Assembly (NCBI GenBank): GCA_030765065.1
Contig: CM060977.1
Coordinates: 162,263,052 to 162,327,051, forward strand
DNA: 64,000 nucleotides
Direction: 5' to 3'
Source: Deroplatys truncata
Lineage: Eukaryota > Arthropoda > Insecta > Mantodea > Mantidae
Position 1 is the first letter of the stretch, and each line of letters opens with the position of its first letter. The position numbers and the translations under genes are program-made. Positions 11,877 through 21,713 of this stretch are shown here, in pieces. Under the pieces are notes generated by a model. The model ran no database searches and had not been told where the DNA came from. It saw only the letters and a program-made list of their open reading frames with translations.

Positions 11877-12399
11877 CTGTGATTTCAGAAAAGAGATTGA
11901 TTCAGGCAAACGTTTGTATATTTAATACATCATCAGGTTATAAAAGTTCTAAAAGCTATCGTTAATCATTTTTGTATCAATTATTGTTTAGCGCTAGGTT
12001 TTTTTTTTCAACTTAACCATATTTGTAGCAATTATTTTGATTGGTAATCTGTGTCTGAAGGCAAACCCTTTTCAGAGGTCAGATTAAAATAATAAGTGTT
12101 TCATAAGTAATCTTCCTCAGCATTACCAATAGGCTTCTCAGAGGTACAATCGCATATTCTACAAGGGTGAAATTTCAGCAGTGAGCATATTGACCAAATC
12201 ATTGCCCAGAAATGTAATATTTATAACGCTTTTCACACAGTTCTAGTCATAATTTCCCTAAAATGAATGCTTATTGAATATATTAATACTTATAATAACG
12301 AACAATCCATCTTCCAAATCGATATTTCCTTTGAGTTTCGTGGGTGGCCGGCTGAAGTGGTGCATTTCTCAGAAATTGAAATGGTTTTGGCCTAAACTA

Positions 12400-13682
12400 T
12401 GAGGATCATTCAAATGAAACCCGGTCACTTGTGTAAAGTAACGGTAACGATTTTATTAACTCAAAAATAGTCGCCAAAATTGTTGGCACATTTATCCTAT
12501 TGCGACACTATCCGGTCGATTCCATCTTTAAAGAAGCTAGTAGACTGCTGTTGGATCCAGGCCTGTACCCATTCACACACTTCATCGTCCGTTGTGAATC
12601 GATGTCCACGAATAGCTTGTTTCAGAAGTCCATAAACATGAAAGTCACACGGTGAAAAGTCTGGATTATACTGCTGCAATGCCGTCTTCACCGCATTGGC
12701 AGTGTGTGGGCGGGCATTATCATGCAGGAGAATAACGCCATTGGACAACATGCCTGGGTGTTTCTACTTGATGGCTCGTCTAAGGTTCTGTAAAGTGGCT
12801 TGATAACGCTGGGCATTGATGGTGGTTCCCCATTCCAGGAACTCAACAAGTAGTGGGCCCTTGTGGTAAAAGAAATGACATCATGACTTTACCAGAACTG
12901 GTGTGCACGGTCTTTGATTTATTTGGAGGTGGTGAAGTCGCATGTTTCCACTGCTTACTCTGACGCTTGCTTTCCGGTTTAACATGGTGACATCATGTTT
13001 CGTCACCAGTGACAATATGCGACAGAAATCTGTATTCCTCCTCATGATAACGTTGCAGATGACTCAAAGACGGCGCCATTCGAGTATTGCACTGTTCGGC
13101 GGTCAGTTGGTACGGAACTCACTGCGCACAAACTTTTCGAAATTTCAAGTGTTTATGCATTATGGTGTGAATGGTGCCCACGCTAATACCCCCAGTAACC
13201 GATGGATCTCGTCCACGGTTATTCTGCGGTTGCCCAAGACTAAAGCATTCACTTCCGTAATCATTTCAGTTGTGATGATACGATGAGCCTGTCCAGGACG
13301 AGCATCGTCTTACAGTAACTCGCGCCCCTCAAGGAATCTGTTGCGCCATTTCACCACACTTGAACGGCACAGACTGTACTCACCGTACACATCCTTCATC
13401 CGTCGATACATTTCACGGCCTCCAACTCCCTCCACGGTTAAAAATCGAATCACTCCTCGTTGTTCCTGCTTACTCGCCTTCATGTTCAGTAGTGGACGAT
13501 AACTTGTGTGACCACCCTCTCTTCGGCGTGAAACCACACTATCGCTATGCAACGTCAAACACTGCGCACGCTGCAGTCATTCTACCAATAGATGGTGCCA
13601 CCATACACGCAGTTATGTGGTGCCACCTTACGTGTAATGCACAGTTAGACGCAATGACCAGGTTTCATTTGAATGCCCCTTA
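12400..13682 (-). mobile_element. mariner-family transposon, decayed
   Basis: The terminal inverted repeats read CATTCAAATGAAACC-GGTCA (12408-12428 against the mirror near 13652-13674), with TA duplications at 12398-12399 and 13683-13684. On the minus strand the N-terminal helix-turn-helix part is recognisable at 13310-13558 (EQRGVIRFLTVEGVGGREMY), and so is the catalytic C-terminal part at 12497-12751 (LLHDNARPHTAN, then SPCDFHVYGLLKQAIRGHRF). The middle, 12752-13309, is degenerate, with the frame broken several times. The length of about 1.28 kb fits a mariner. It is not expected to make a transposase. Confidence 0.85.
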
Positions 13683-13699
13683 TAATAATGGTGGCAGTT

Positions 13700-15095
13700 T
13701 TCGATCTTCTAAGTTATGAATGGTAAGCTTGTACAGGATACATAGAAGAAATGTAAGAATAGCAGAAGCTGAACAACATCTGGAAGAGAGCAGGGTAGTG
13801 CTTTGGTGAATTTCCCTAAGCAAAAGGCAGGCAATTCAAAATTTCAATGTTAAAAACGGTCATAAATACCAGTGTGGGACAAAAGCGTGGTTTCTGACAA
13901 AAACGCCACCTCATCTAACAAACAATGCAACCGAAAGATATCCTATTTTCGAACAAGTGAAGTGTTGCTTGTGCGTGCTCAACAATGGCTGCCTATAACA
14001 TAGTATCTATTTATATTTCAACCTTTACTTAAGTCAAGCTAAATGAATGTCTAGAAAACAATTCTTGAAGAACGTCTATTGTTAAATTATCCCCAAAGTA
14101 ATTTAAATAATTGATCGTAAATCTCAAGGCTAAACATACAATTTATAGCTTCAATGTGCTACATTGTGAGCCGGGGTCCATCGAAATAGCACAGGATGGC
14201 GGTTAGGTCAGTTTGTGAACTATCCCTACGCCGTGCATGTGAACTTGGGCTATGCAACTAGCGGGCTGGGAGCAACAAACCTCAAAATAACTTTTACTGT
14301 CTTAAAAGTTGGTCAGTTATATCAAATGCATCAACTGGCAGAATTTATTTGTAATTTAGCAACCTGGAACAAGTCAAATAAATTGAAAGACTTAATATTT
14401 AAAGTTTTGGTGACACCTACATCAGTACAATTTGAAATAAGGGCCTTAATAGGTATAGTGTCTTGTCACTACTAACTTTAAAGTCATTTATGGCACACAC
14501 TCGAGTATTACTGTTGCCAAACCACTAAACGACAACGGATATAATAATTTATGCATCGTCAAGATTTACACTTTATCCATCTCCCCGACTGAGTGTCATA
14601 ATTAGGGGTCGATGTTTTTTTTGTTTTTTTTATGATTTTGACGATTTTGACTTACTTTGTACTGTAGTTTGTTTATACTGAAGGGGAGAGAGGGTGAGTC
14701 CAGAAGTAAACAACGGGCGCCTGCCTGCAGTGATCGTACAGGTTGTATCAGAAGAATGGTATACTATGCTGTACATGATGACTGTCAATGTTTTTATTCC
14801 GTTATAGAACACTACATTCTACATGTATGTAAAGTGAATACACTACATACTCTGTGCAATGTAGTGAACAATAATGTACATGCTGAGATTGTTGAAGGTG
14901 AACATTCTCCGTCTCTCACTTAAACAAAGGCTATATCGAGAAATTCGAGACTGAGAAACTCCTATCAACAGCACAAGGCATAACAGGTGCATACGAGTAA
15001 TGTCTGACACATTTCTTATACTTTTTGATCTGGAGGGCTCGGTTTCTTTTTACAGCAAGAAATGTCGCGCAGCACACATGATTGAAAAACCACTA
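13700..15095. other. Stretch without recognisable gene
   Basis: I find no supported exon or repeat family. Open frames at 14215-14475 and 14657-14923 lack splice or domain support. Confidence 0.45.
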
Positions 15096-15099
15096 TTTT

Positions 15100-15235
15100 T
15101 ACTCGAACTTTCTCTACCACGTACTTAGGTAGAGAAAGTATTGCATTCCACCCAAAAATTCGATACTGAGGTTTCACAGGAAATATTGAGGCCCCCTGAA
15201 TAAAAAAAAATTTAGAAAAGGGTCCGCGCGCCTCT

Positions 15236-15273
<38 letters not shown>

Positions 15274-15660
15274 AACAGCATAACTCAAAAACCAAAAGTC
15301 GGATAAGCACCAAACTTGGTATCTAGGTTCAGTACCTTCACACGATGCAACACGGAGGTTTTCATGAAAATCTCTCTGACCCGAATTACACTTTACATAG
15401 AAGATTTTTCTAAATTTTTTACTTTCTAAAAATGGCTCAACGATTTTGGTTAAAATACCACATATTTACATGACAAATAAAATGAATATCTTGAATTTTC
15501 TGGGAACAGCCTGTGAAGTCCTCTTCATTGGGAAGGAATTTTGTAAAATCTTGAACAAGTGGTAAACGTTAAGCGATAGACGAAAAGGTGTCTACACACA
15601 ATTTATTTCAAATAAGTTTTTTTGTGACACAAGCCATTTCTGAGATACCAGTTATTAAAG
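15100..15660 (+). mobile_element. MITE-like repeat (family C), partial copy, with (CT)n
   Basis: It begins at ACTTTCTCTACC and follows the family through ATTGCATTCCACCC, the CCAAACTTGGTATCTAGGTTCAG region and GAATTTTCTGGGAA. Then it diverges and stops before the family's usual second end. A CT microsatellite occupies 15233-15267, at the position where other copies have TG repeats. Confidence 0.6.
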
Positions 15661-15741
15661 GTTCGAATTGTTTATTCCTTGATCATTTTCTTAAAAATTC
15701 TGCGAACATTCAGTTGTTTCTCGCGATTGCATGGAAACAGT

Positions 15742-16025
15742 AAGGAATTTTTTGCTCAGTATATAGTGTCCAGTTGCAATTCCCGAGATCGCGGGTTCAC
15801 ACCCGGCGGAGGGCAATCCATTTTTTTCGTGTGTAAAAATTCTTAGCATGGGTTCCTTCGGAAGCGAAGTAAAGTCGGTGGTCCCGTGTCGTAGATTTAC
15901 GGCACGTAACACAATCTCAAGCCTGATAAAAAGGCCTCGGAGAAACGTTTCCGGCCTTTCTAGACTAATATAGAATGGGAGGCTAAGAACCATAGTAGTT
16001 GGTTATAAACAAAAACTCAATTCTT
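15742..16025 (+). mobile_element. tRNA-derived SINE, older copy
   Basis: The B-box region GCGGGTTCACACCCGGCGGAGGGCAAT, the body and the tail AAACAAAAACTCAATT match the SINE at 11071-11310. The tRNA head is diverged and no clean target duplication is seen. Around 15869-15890 this copy reads AGTAAAGTCGGTGGTCCCG without interruption. It therefore serves as a paralogous empty site for the 32-kb insertion, whose copy reads AGTAAAGCGGGT | insert | GCGGGTGGTCCGG. Confidence 0.75.
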
Positions 16026-16222
16026 TAACATTTGACTATCACTGTTCCCTTTGTATCTATAACTAAATGTGTAGTGTAACCATTTCTGCAAAGGTTTATT
16101 TGGATTAAACCGTAGTATATGGAAAAATAAGTTTTAGTAAAACAGTTTATATAGAGATAGAGAAAGTAATGTGAATGTATCAGAGATATTTTTTCTAACG
16201 CATTCTGAAGTTTATCGTTCAC

Positions 16223-17506
16223 CTGTTTCCTAACTTCTCCGACTATGATTTCCTTAATTTTTACACATACGTCATCCTCCCTGTTTATGTCCTTTGGCAT
16301 ATACACTACGTGATCAAAAGTATCCGGACACCTGCCCTCCACCGGTAATGCTGGGAGTCAATATGGTGTTGGCCCACCCTTAGCGTTGATGACAGCGTTC
16401 ATTCTCGCAGGCATACTTTCAATCAGGTGCTGGAAGGTTTCTTGGGGAATGGCAGCCCATTCTTCACGGAGCGCGGAACTGAGGAGAGGTATCGATGTAG
16501 GTCGGTGAGACCATCCCAAAGGTGTTCTCTAGGATTTAAGTTAGGATTCTGTGCAGGCCAGTCCATTACAGGGATGTTATTGTCGTGTAACCACTCCGCC
16601 ACAGCCCGTGCAGTATGAACAGGCGCTCGATCGTGTTGAAAGATGCAATCGCCAACCCCGAATTGCTCTTCAACAGTGGGAAGCAAGAAGGTGCTTAAAA
16701 TATCAATGTTGATCTGCGCTGTGATCGTGACACGCAAAACAACAAGGGGTGCAAGCCCCCTCCAGGAAAAACACGACCACACCATAACACCACCACCGCC
16801 TCCGAATTTCACTGTTGGCACTACACAGGCTGGCAGATGACGTTCACCGGGCATTCGCCATACCCACACCCTGCCATCGGATCGCCACATTGTGTACCGT
16901 GATTCGTCACTCCACACAACGTTTTGCCAGTGTTCAATCGTGTAATATTGACGCTCCTTACACCAAGCGAGGCGTCGTTTGGCATTTTCCTGCGTGATGT
17001 GTGGCTTGTGAGCAGCCGCTCGACCATGGAATCCAAGGTTTCTCACCTCACGTCTAATTGTCATAGTACTTGGAGTGGATCCTGATGCAGTTTGAAATTC
17101 CTGTGTGATGGTCTGTATAGATGTCTGCCTATTAGTCTTTACGACCCTCTTCAAATGTCGGCGGTCTCTGTCGGTCAACAGGACGAGGTCGGCCTGTACG
17201 CTTTTGTGCTGTACATGGCCCTTCATGTTTCCACTTCACTATCACATCAGAAACAGTGAACCTAGGGATGTTTAGGAGTGTGGAAATCTCTCGTACAGAC
17301 TTCTGACACAAGTGACACCCAATCACCTGACCACGTTCGAAGTCCGTGCGTTCCACGGAGCGTCCCGTTCTGCTGTTTCGCGATATTTATTGACTATTGA
17401 GGTCGCGGATAATGAGTACCAGGCAGTAGGTGGCAGCACAATGCACCTAAGATGAAAAACGTATGTTTGTGGGGTGTCCGGATACTTTTGATCACGTAGT
17501 GTATAT
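16223..17506 (-). pseudogene. Host exon interrupted by a Tc1 element
   Basis: Minus-strand open stretch reading YMPKDINREDDVCVKIKEII onward to GEVRKQ, with a possible CAG|GTGAAC donor at 16223 and a possible ACTCAATATC...CTGAG acceptor at 17507. The Tc1 element at 16304-17501 sits inside its first codons. From 16301 to 16223 the phase at the donor (0) matches the phase-0 start of the block at 11876. Its frame does not join cleanly to the block at 17575-17699, so the gene model here is tentative. If it is a real exon, the insertion probably inactivates or re-routes the gene. Confidence 0.35.
16304..17501 (-). mobile_element. Tc1-like (DD34E) transposon, full-length but frameshifted
   Basis: Perfect-looking terminal inverted repeats start CACTACGTGATCAAAAGTAT and continue to CCGGACACC. 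They are flanked by TA at 16302-16303 and 17502-17503, for a total of 1198 bp. On the minus strand the N-terminal helix-turn-helix region is at 17132-17356 (EISTLLNIPRFTVSDVI). The catalytic part is at 16423-17226, with VVWSDES, FQHDRAPVHTA and NPNLNPREHLWD as the DD34E triad. At least two frameshifts separate the blocks, one near 17180-17200 and one near 16500-16530, after which the usual C-terminus continues in another frame. The element's structure is intact and looks recent, but the transposase is not encoded in one frame. Confidence 0.93.
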
Positions 17507-17574
17507 CTCAGATTTTTATAACGACGTTGTGATATTGAGTAAGTAACAACAGTTAAGCGGAACATTATACCTAC

Positions 17575-17699
17575 CGCAATGTATTCATTTTAGTCACCGT
17601 CTGTACCAAGGGAACATGTGCCAAGACATTATGGTCTCTGCATCGGTAACTTGAGATCACAGACATCACTTTAATCTGTCCTCTAGTCATAATCTGAAA
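17575..17699 (-). CDS. Candidate exon (VMSVISSYRCRDHNVLAHVP), unknown gene
   Basis: Open block between a CCTTGGCCAG (or TTTCAG) acceptor and a TTGCG|GTAGGT donor on the minus strand. It encodes about 40 residues, including MTRGQIKVMSVISSYRCRDH. It lies just upstream of the Tc1-interrupted block and may belong to the same gene as 7586-11876, but the splice phase to the next block is not consistent. The function is not recognised. Confidence 0.35.
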
Positions 17700-17849
17700 C
17701 TGGCCAAGGAATGTAAACACGGCAAATTTGCATATGAGATGATTAACGAAAAATATATAGGAAGTCATGAATTCATATTTATTACCTTAAAGGGGAAATA
17801 CCATAATAATTGGATGACATACCTTATTTTGTGAATACTCACGATGTCA

Positions 17850-18705
17850 GTTTTACTTTCTCTACTACGTATAGTAAGTAGGGGAAGTATTGCATTCCAC
17901 CCAAAAATTCGATACCCAGATTTCACCGGAAATATATGTTTTGAGACCTCCTGAATCCAAAAAGGTATTTTTGAAAAAGCTTGTCCGTGTGTGTGTGTTT
18001 GTGTGTCTGTGAACAGCATAACTCAGAAACGAACAGTCGGATAAACACCAAACTTGGTATTTAGGTTCAGTATCTTCCAGAGATGCGACACGAAGGTTTT
18101 CAAAAAATCCCCCACCCCAGATTACCCTTTACGTGGAACATTTTTCAAAATTTTAATTTTTTCAAAAATGGCTCTAACGATTTTGATTAAAATATCATAT
18201 ATTTAAGATACTTTCATGACAAATAAAATGTATATCTTGAATTTTCTGGGAATCTCTCCAAAAGTATTCTTCATTGTGAACGACTTTTGCATAGCTGGTA
18301 AACCATAAGAGATAGACAAAATTTTACTACACAAAAATGTAGATAGCGTTAAAGTACACAATTTATGTCATATGTATTTTTATGTCGAGTGAACCATTTT
18401 CGAGATATTGCTTGTTATTCCCTTAAATTTTCCAATACTTTTACTTTTTCTCAAATGGGAGTTCGTTATTAATTTTTTGTCCTGGTAATGCAAAATAAAT
18501 GGAATGCTCCACATAGCAACCAACTCTTAGAATATTTACTACCGCTTAAGGCCTACCAATTCCCCTTGCATCTACAAGAAAATTAGCAATAAGATTGACA
18601 TCTCGATATGTCGATTAACATGAAGCATATGGAGAATAAGCGTTTGTAAAAATAGTTTGTACAAGAGTAGGGAAAGTCATGTGAGTGCAACACATCATGA
18701 ACCAC
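17850..18705 (+). mobile_element. MITE-like repeat (family C), reference copy
   Basis: The most complete copy in the window. It runs from ACTTTCTCTACTACGTATAG to GTACAAGAGTAGGGAAAGTC and the conserved tail CATGTGAGTG...ACATCA. It has short terminal inverted repeats and no coding capacity. A TG/GT run is near 17983-18009. Other copies: 1800-3300, 8815-9615, 15100-15660 and 57540-59051. Confidence 0.65.
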
Positions 18706-18709
18706 CGTT

Positions 18710-19550
18710 CATTGCGGTACATTGTCCTAATTCATAAAATCATTCATCAGCTGTCTGAACCACTGTACAGTTGCTTGGAAATGAAAGCAACCCGCGCCCC
18801 CACATTTACGTCGTGTTTCCAGTAAGCTACATCCAAAAGAAGTTCTACTCAAAAACGCTGCCATCTTATGCCGTAAAATAAGGTCGGTTTGGTGGAACAA
18901 CTGAGGTAGTGTCGCCGGCTTTCTGTATGCAGTGCCGTGAAGGACGCTGGCTTTTGTTACTTTGGTGGACCTCACCTTTACAGAAATAACACCTTCCTGT
19001 TGACCGGCACTGCTACCAAGACTTCCCTACTAATTGCTTTGCTCCATTTAATCGCAAATGCTTCTCCGGGTTATATTTGCTATTGGCAGAGTTCAAATTG
19101 CATGAAATGATTCGCTGTTTAAGTGTTTACAGTTACTGCATAATGCATTTCCCAGCAAAATTTATTTAGGGAAGAGCACGAATCAGAATTGGAGAAAATT
19201 GTTATTCTTATTTCTGTCTCATAAACTCTTTTGTATTCTGGGAACAATTTGGCGTGTGATTTTGTTTCCATAGGGAAATGCTAAACATTTTATTGCTACT
19301 TATACCAATCTAAGTTGGTTACGTGGATATGGTTTAACCTTGAAATGAAACTGGTGGGCTGTGAATGTACTAAAGCCTTTAACGCCGGAAACTTCGTATG
19401 TTATTGCTACAATACCTAATTAGGATCGTTAAGATACGCGGTACTAGAATCACACATATTAACCCGATGTACGTCCCTACACACATCATTGTCAACTACA
19501 TGGTCAACTACTGCCTCCGACAACACTACTTTGTTGCTGCTGCATCAAGT
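18710..19550. other. Stretch without supported gene
   Basis: A minus-strand open frame starting MAAFLSRTSFGCSLLETR has a fair start context, but no matching downstream exon phase was found. No repeat family is recognised. Confidence 0.4.
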
Positions 19551-19554
19551 GCTG

Positions 19555-19617
19555 TTATTTCTACGACATCATCACCACTACAATCACCATTATCATCATC
19601 ACTATCACCACCATCAC
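19555..19617. repeat. CAT/CAC trinucleotide-rich microsatellite
   Basis: Runs of ATCATCACCA and CACCATCACC directly precede the SINE start at 19618. Confidence 0.8.
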
Positions 19618-19662
19618 CGTCGTCCTCCGTGGTCTAGGAGTAGCATCATGTTAGACTCTATA

Positions 19663-20533
19663 CCGTTTTCACTATAAGCTGAAAGGAGAAGTAAACAAAA
19701 CCACGTGACAAGACAGCACCTCATTGGCTGGTGCACAAACTACAACCTTTCCCGGTTAGCATGTCGTCTCTTCCTTTACAAAAAATAGTTCGGTTCATAT
19801 CGTAACATTTTGTGGTTATTCTCTTGCAGAGAAATTTAAAACACTCATTATTGTAACAGTTAAATTTATGAAACTAAAAGTGTTTGTTCAGATTCACTTA
19901 TAACTAAATGAAGCGTTATAGCAGAGGGTTTAAGAGGCTTTTAGTTTCCGACTGAGAATCTTCTGTCACTGTATAAAACATAAACGAGTAAAATGGAAAG
20001 AAGACAATTGTGTTAAAAGCTTTTAACAAATTCTGTGAAAAGTACCCACCTTTAATCGACAATGGTTGGCCATTGTTTAGCAATAATTGAAATTTTTTGT
20101 TAGTAATGCAGCTTGGGTCGCGTTTGTTTTCTGTTGTGTTTTAACCTATAGTGTTAATCGTTATTTAATTTGTTGACTCATAAAAGATTAAAGCAAAAGT
20201 GGTATACTGATATTAGTCATTAAATGAATGATTTCTTTAACCTGGAGTTAAGAACTTTAACTTTAATCACAGATGCCGAACTGTTCAAGTAAAGTTTTAC
20301 TTGTCTACTTTTAGTATTATGTGTTATAAGGCAAAATATAGAAACAAGACATACAGTGTTTAAAAGCTAATGATTCCCAGCTGCGCAATACACTGTATTC
20401 GCATTCTGTCTGAAGCAATTTCCTCTCACGGGTACTTAGTTCCCGTCATCCTTTACGTGGTGCTGCCATGTGCTCGGCGGAGTGATACATTTAAGTTTTG
20501 TTTACTTCTCCTTTCAGCTTATAGTGAAAAAGG
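19663..20533. mobile_element. Non-autonomous DNA transposon with 39-bp TIRs
   Basis: The ends are inverted copies, CCGTTTTCACTATAAGCTGA... against CC(T)TTTTCACTATAAGC..., matching over about 39 bp (19663-19701 and 20495-20533). TATA flanks both sides (19659-19662 and 20534-20537), consistent with a TA or TATA target duplication. It is 871 bp long and has no transposase. It is inserted between the A-box and B-box parts of the SINE. The superfamily is not determined. Confidence 0.75.
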
Positions 20534-20625
20534 TATAGTTCGCGGGTACAAACCCGGTGGAGGGCGATGGATTTTTTTTCGAGCGAAAAAATCCTCAGCA
20601 TAGCTCCCCTCGGAAGGGAAGTAAA

Positions 20626-20631
20626 GCGGGT
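20626..20631. repeat. Target-site duplication GCGGGT, left
   Basis: Identical to 52650-52655. The uninterrupted SINE copy near 15873 has a single equivalent (GTCGGT) at this point, which fixes the element boundary to the base. Confidence 0.9.
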
Positions 20632-20641
20632 AGTAGTATTA

Positions 20642-20790
20642 GTCCCGGATGAGCCAATTGGATTAACGATAATCCTGCCGCTAGGGGCGCTAGTGTCGCT
20701 AGTGTCGCTGCGTGCGACGGCGGCGGCGGCAAGTTTGAAAAGCGCCCTGAGCGGGAGGATTATCGTTATTGCAATTGGTTCATCCGGGAC
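20642..20790. other. Terminal hairpin, left end of the giant element
   Basis: The 50-nt stem 20642-20691 (GTCCCGGATGAGCCAATTGG onward) is complementary, with a few mismatches, to 20741-20790. A GC-rich 49-nt loop containing repeated GTCGCTAGT and GCGG separates the halves. It starts 10 nt inside the element end. The mirror hairpin is at 52503-52639. Confidence 0.85.
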
Positions 20791-21362
20791 GAGTTAAAAG
20801 AATTGAGGATTAGGGAAAGGTGAAGGAGAAACAGGAAGTGACGTGGAGTGTTTTGATTGGTTCGTTAATTCGGGTGGAAGATGAAGGAAGGAAGATGAAA
20901 GAGTATGGAGGTCACGTGATGGAGAGGAGCGGGGTGGCGAGGTGTTGTCTGTGCGGAGGTCGGGACTGAAAGAGGGAAAAGATGGGGAGCGAGGGATAAA
21001 AAGTATAACAGAAAGTGACGTGTGAAGTTGTGATTGGTGGGAATAAGAAGTGATGTTATTGGTGGAAAGGAACAAATGAAAGTTGTTGATTGGTAAGAAT
21101 AAGAGAGATTATGATTGGTGGAAAGAAAAAGGTGTGGGAGTGGGGTATGTTGGAGTTGATGGGAAAGGTAAGTTTTGCTAGCAACAAGATTTGCAAAAGC
21201 CTGTCGAGAACTGATCAGCAATTTTTTGTACGTTGGATGGTAGTTTTCTTGAGTGGATAGAGAGATGGGGCGATATGAGATGCGGTGGCGAAAATGGGAA
21301 CTAAACAAGATGGTTGAGACAAGAGGTTTAAGGACGAGGAAATTTGGAGGTTAGTGGTGAAC

Positions 21363-21535
21363 ATGGCGGTCGCAAGAGGTGGGGGCAAGGAGACGCGGTG
21401 GTGAGAATGGGAACTAAAGGAAGATGGCGGTAGCAAGAGCTTAGAAGAGCAGATTTTGAGGTTAAAATAGTGGGAACTAAAAATGGCGGAGGGTCTGCGA
21501 CAAGGAGATGCGGTGAGAACTAAACAAGATGGCGG
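21363..21535 (+). promoter_or_regulatory. Tandem YY1/Pho-like AAGATGGCGG motifs, left arm
   Basis: ATGGCGG-type sites lie at 21363, 21421-21430, 21481-21489 and 21526-21535. Each is in a repeated context GAACTAAA(C/G)-AAGATGGCGG-x-x-GCAAGAG spaced about 45-60 bp. The mirror set is at about 51755-51935. The motif matches the vertebrate YY1 and insect Pho core (GCCAT). Binding is inferred from sequence only. Confidence 0.4.
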
Positions 21536-21701
21536 ACGCAAGAGGAGGGTAAGGAGATTTGAGGTTACTGTACCAAAACACGAAAGGATATATTCCTACG
21601 CCAAGCAGGCCCGAAAAATAATTATGCGTGTGGTACTTACCTGTTACTGGTGTGGATGCGTCACCAAAAGCGCAGCAGCTTCACGCGACGCGAAAAAATA
21701 A
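21483..21701 (+). CDS. Small basic open frame (72 aa) kept in both arms, left
   Basis: It starts in a YY1-like ATGGCGG context (MAEGLRQGDAVRTK), is rich in Arg/Lys, and contains a VLTCYWCGCVTK cysteine cluster near its end. The stop lies inside GAAAAAATAAAAG, so a poly(A) signal overlaps it. The right copy (51592-51810) has the same length with two changes. The arms are nearly identical here, so conservation says little. The opposite strand has a strong splice donor in the same place. It may be non-coding. Confidence 0.2.
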   Translation: MAEGLRQGDAVRTKQDGGRKRRVRRFEVTVPKHERIYSYAKQARKIIMRVVLTCYWCGCVTKSAAASRDAKK

Positions 21702-21713
21702 AAGCAAACTGTT

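Larger units (their letters stand above)
19618..20631 (+). mobile_element. SINE, 5' part, split by a MITE and by the 32-kb element
   Basis: The tRNA-like head GTCGTCCTCCGTGG starts at 19618 and runs to 19662. It resumes after a 0.87-kb inserted element with GTTCGCGGGTACAAACCCGG (B-box region, 20538 on). It then stops at 20631 in GTAAAGCGGGT, where the giant element begins. The body resumes at 52656. This single SINE therefore records two independent nested insertions. Confidence 0.8.

Noticed and set aside
18727-18975. Possible first exon starting MAAFLSRTSFGC
   Set aside because: The start context is acceptable, but its donor phase does not fit the nearest downstream candidate exon and no domain supports it.
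20794-21541. Ser/Pro/His-rich frames in the element ends (also 50959-52499)
   Set aside because: They follow from CCACCAAT/ATTGGTGG-rich promoter-like sequence and occur in overlapping frames, with no domain signal.
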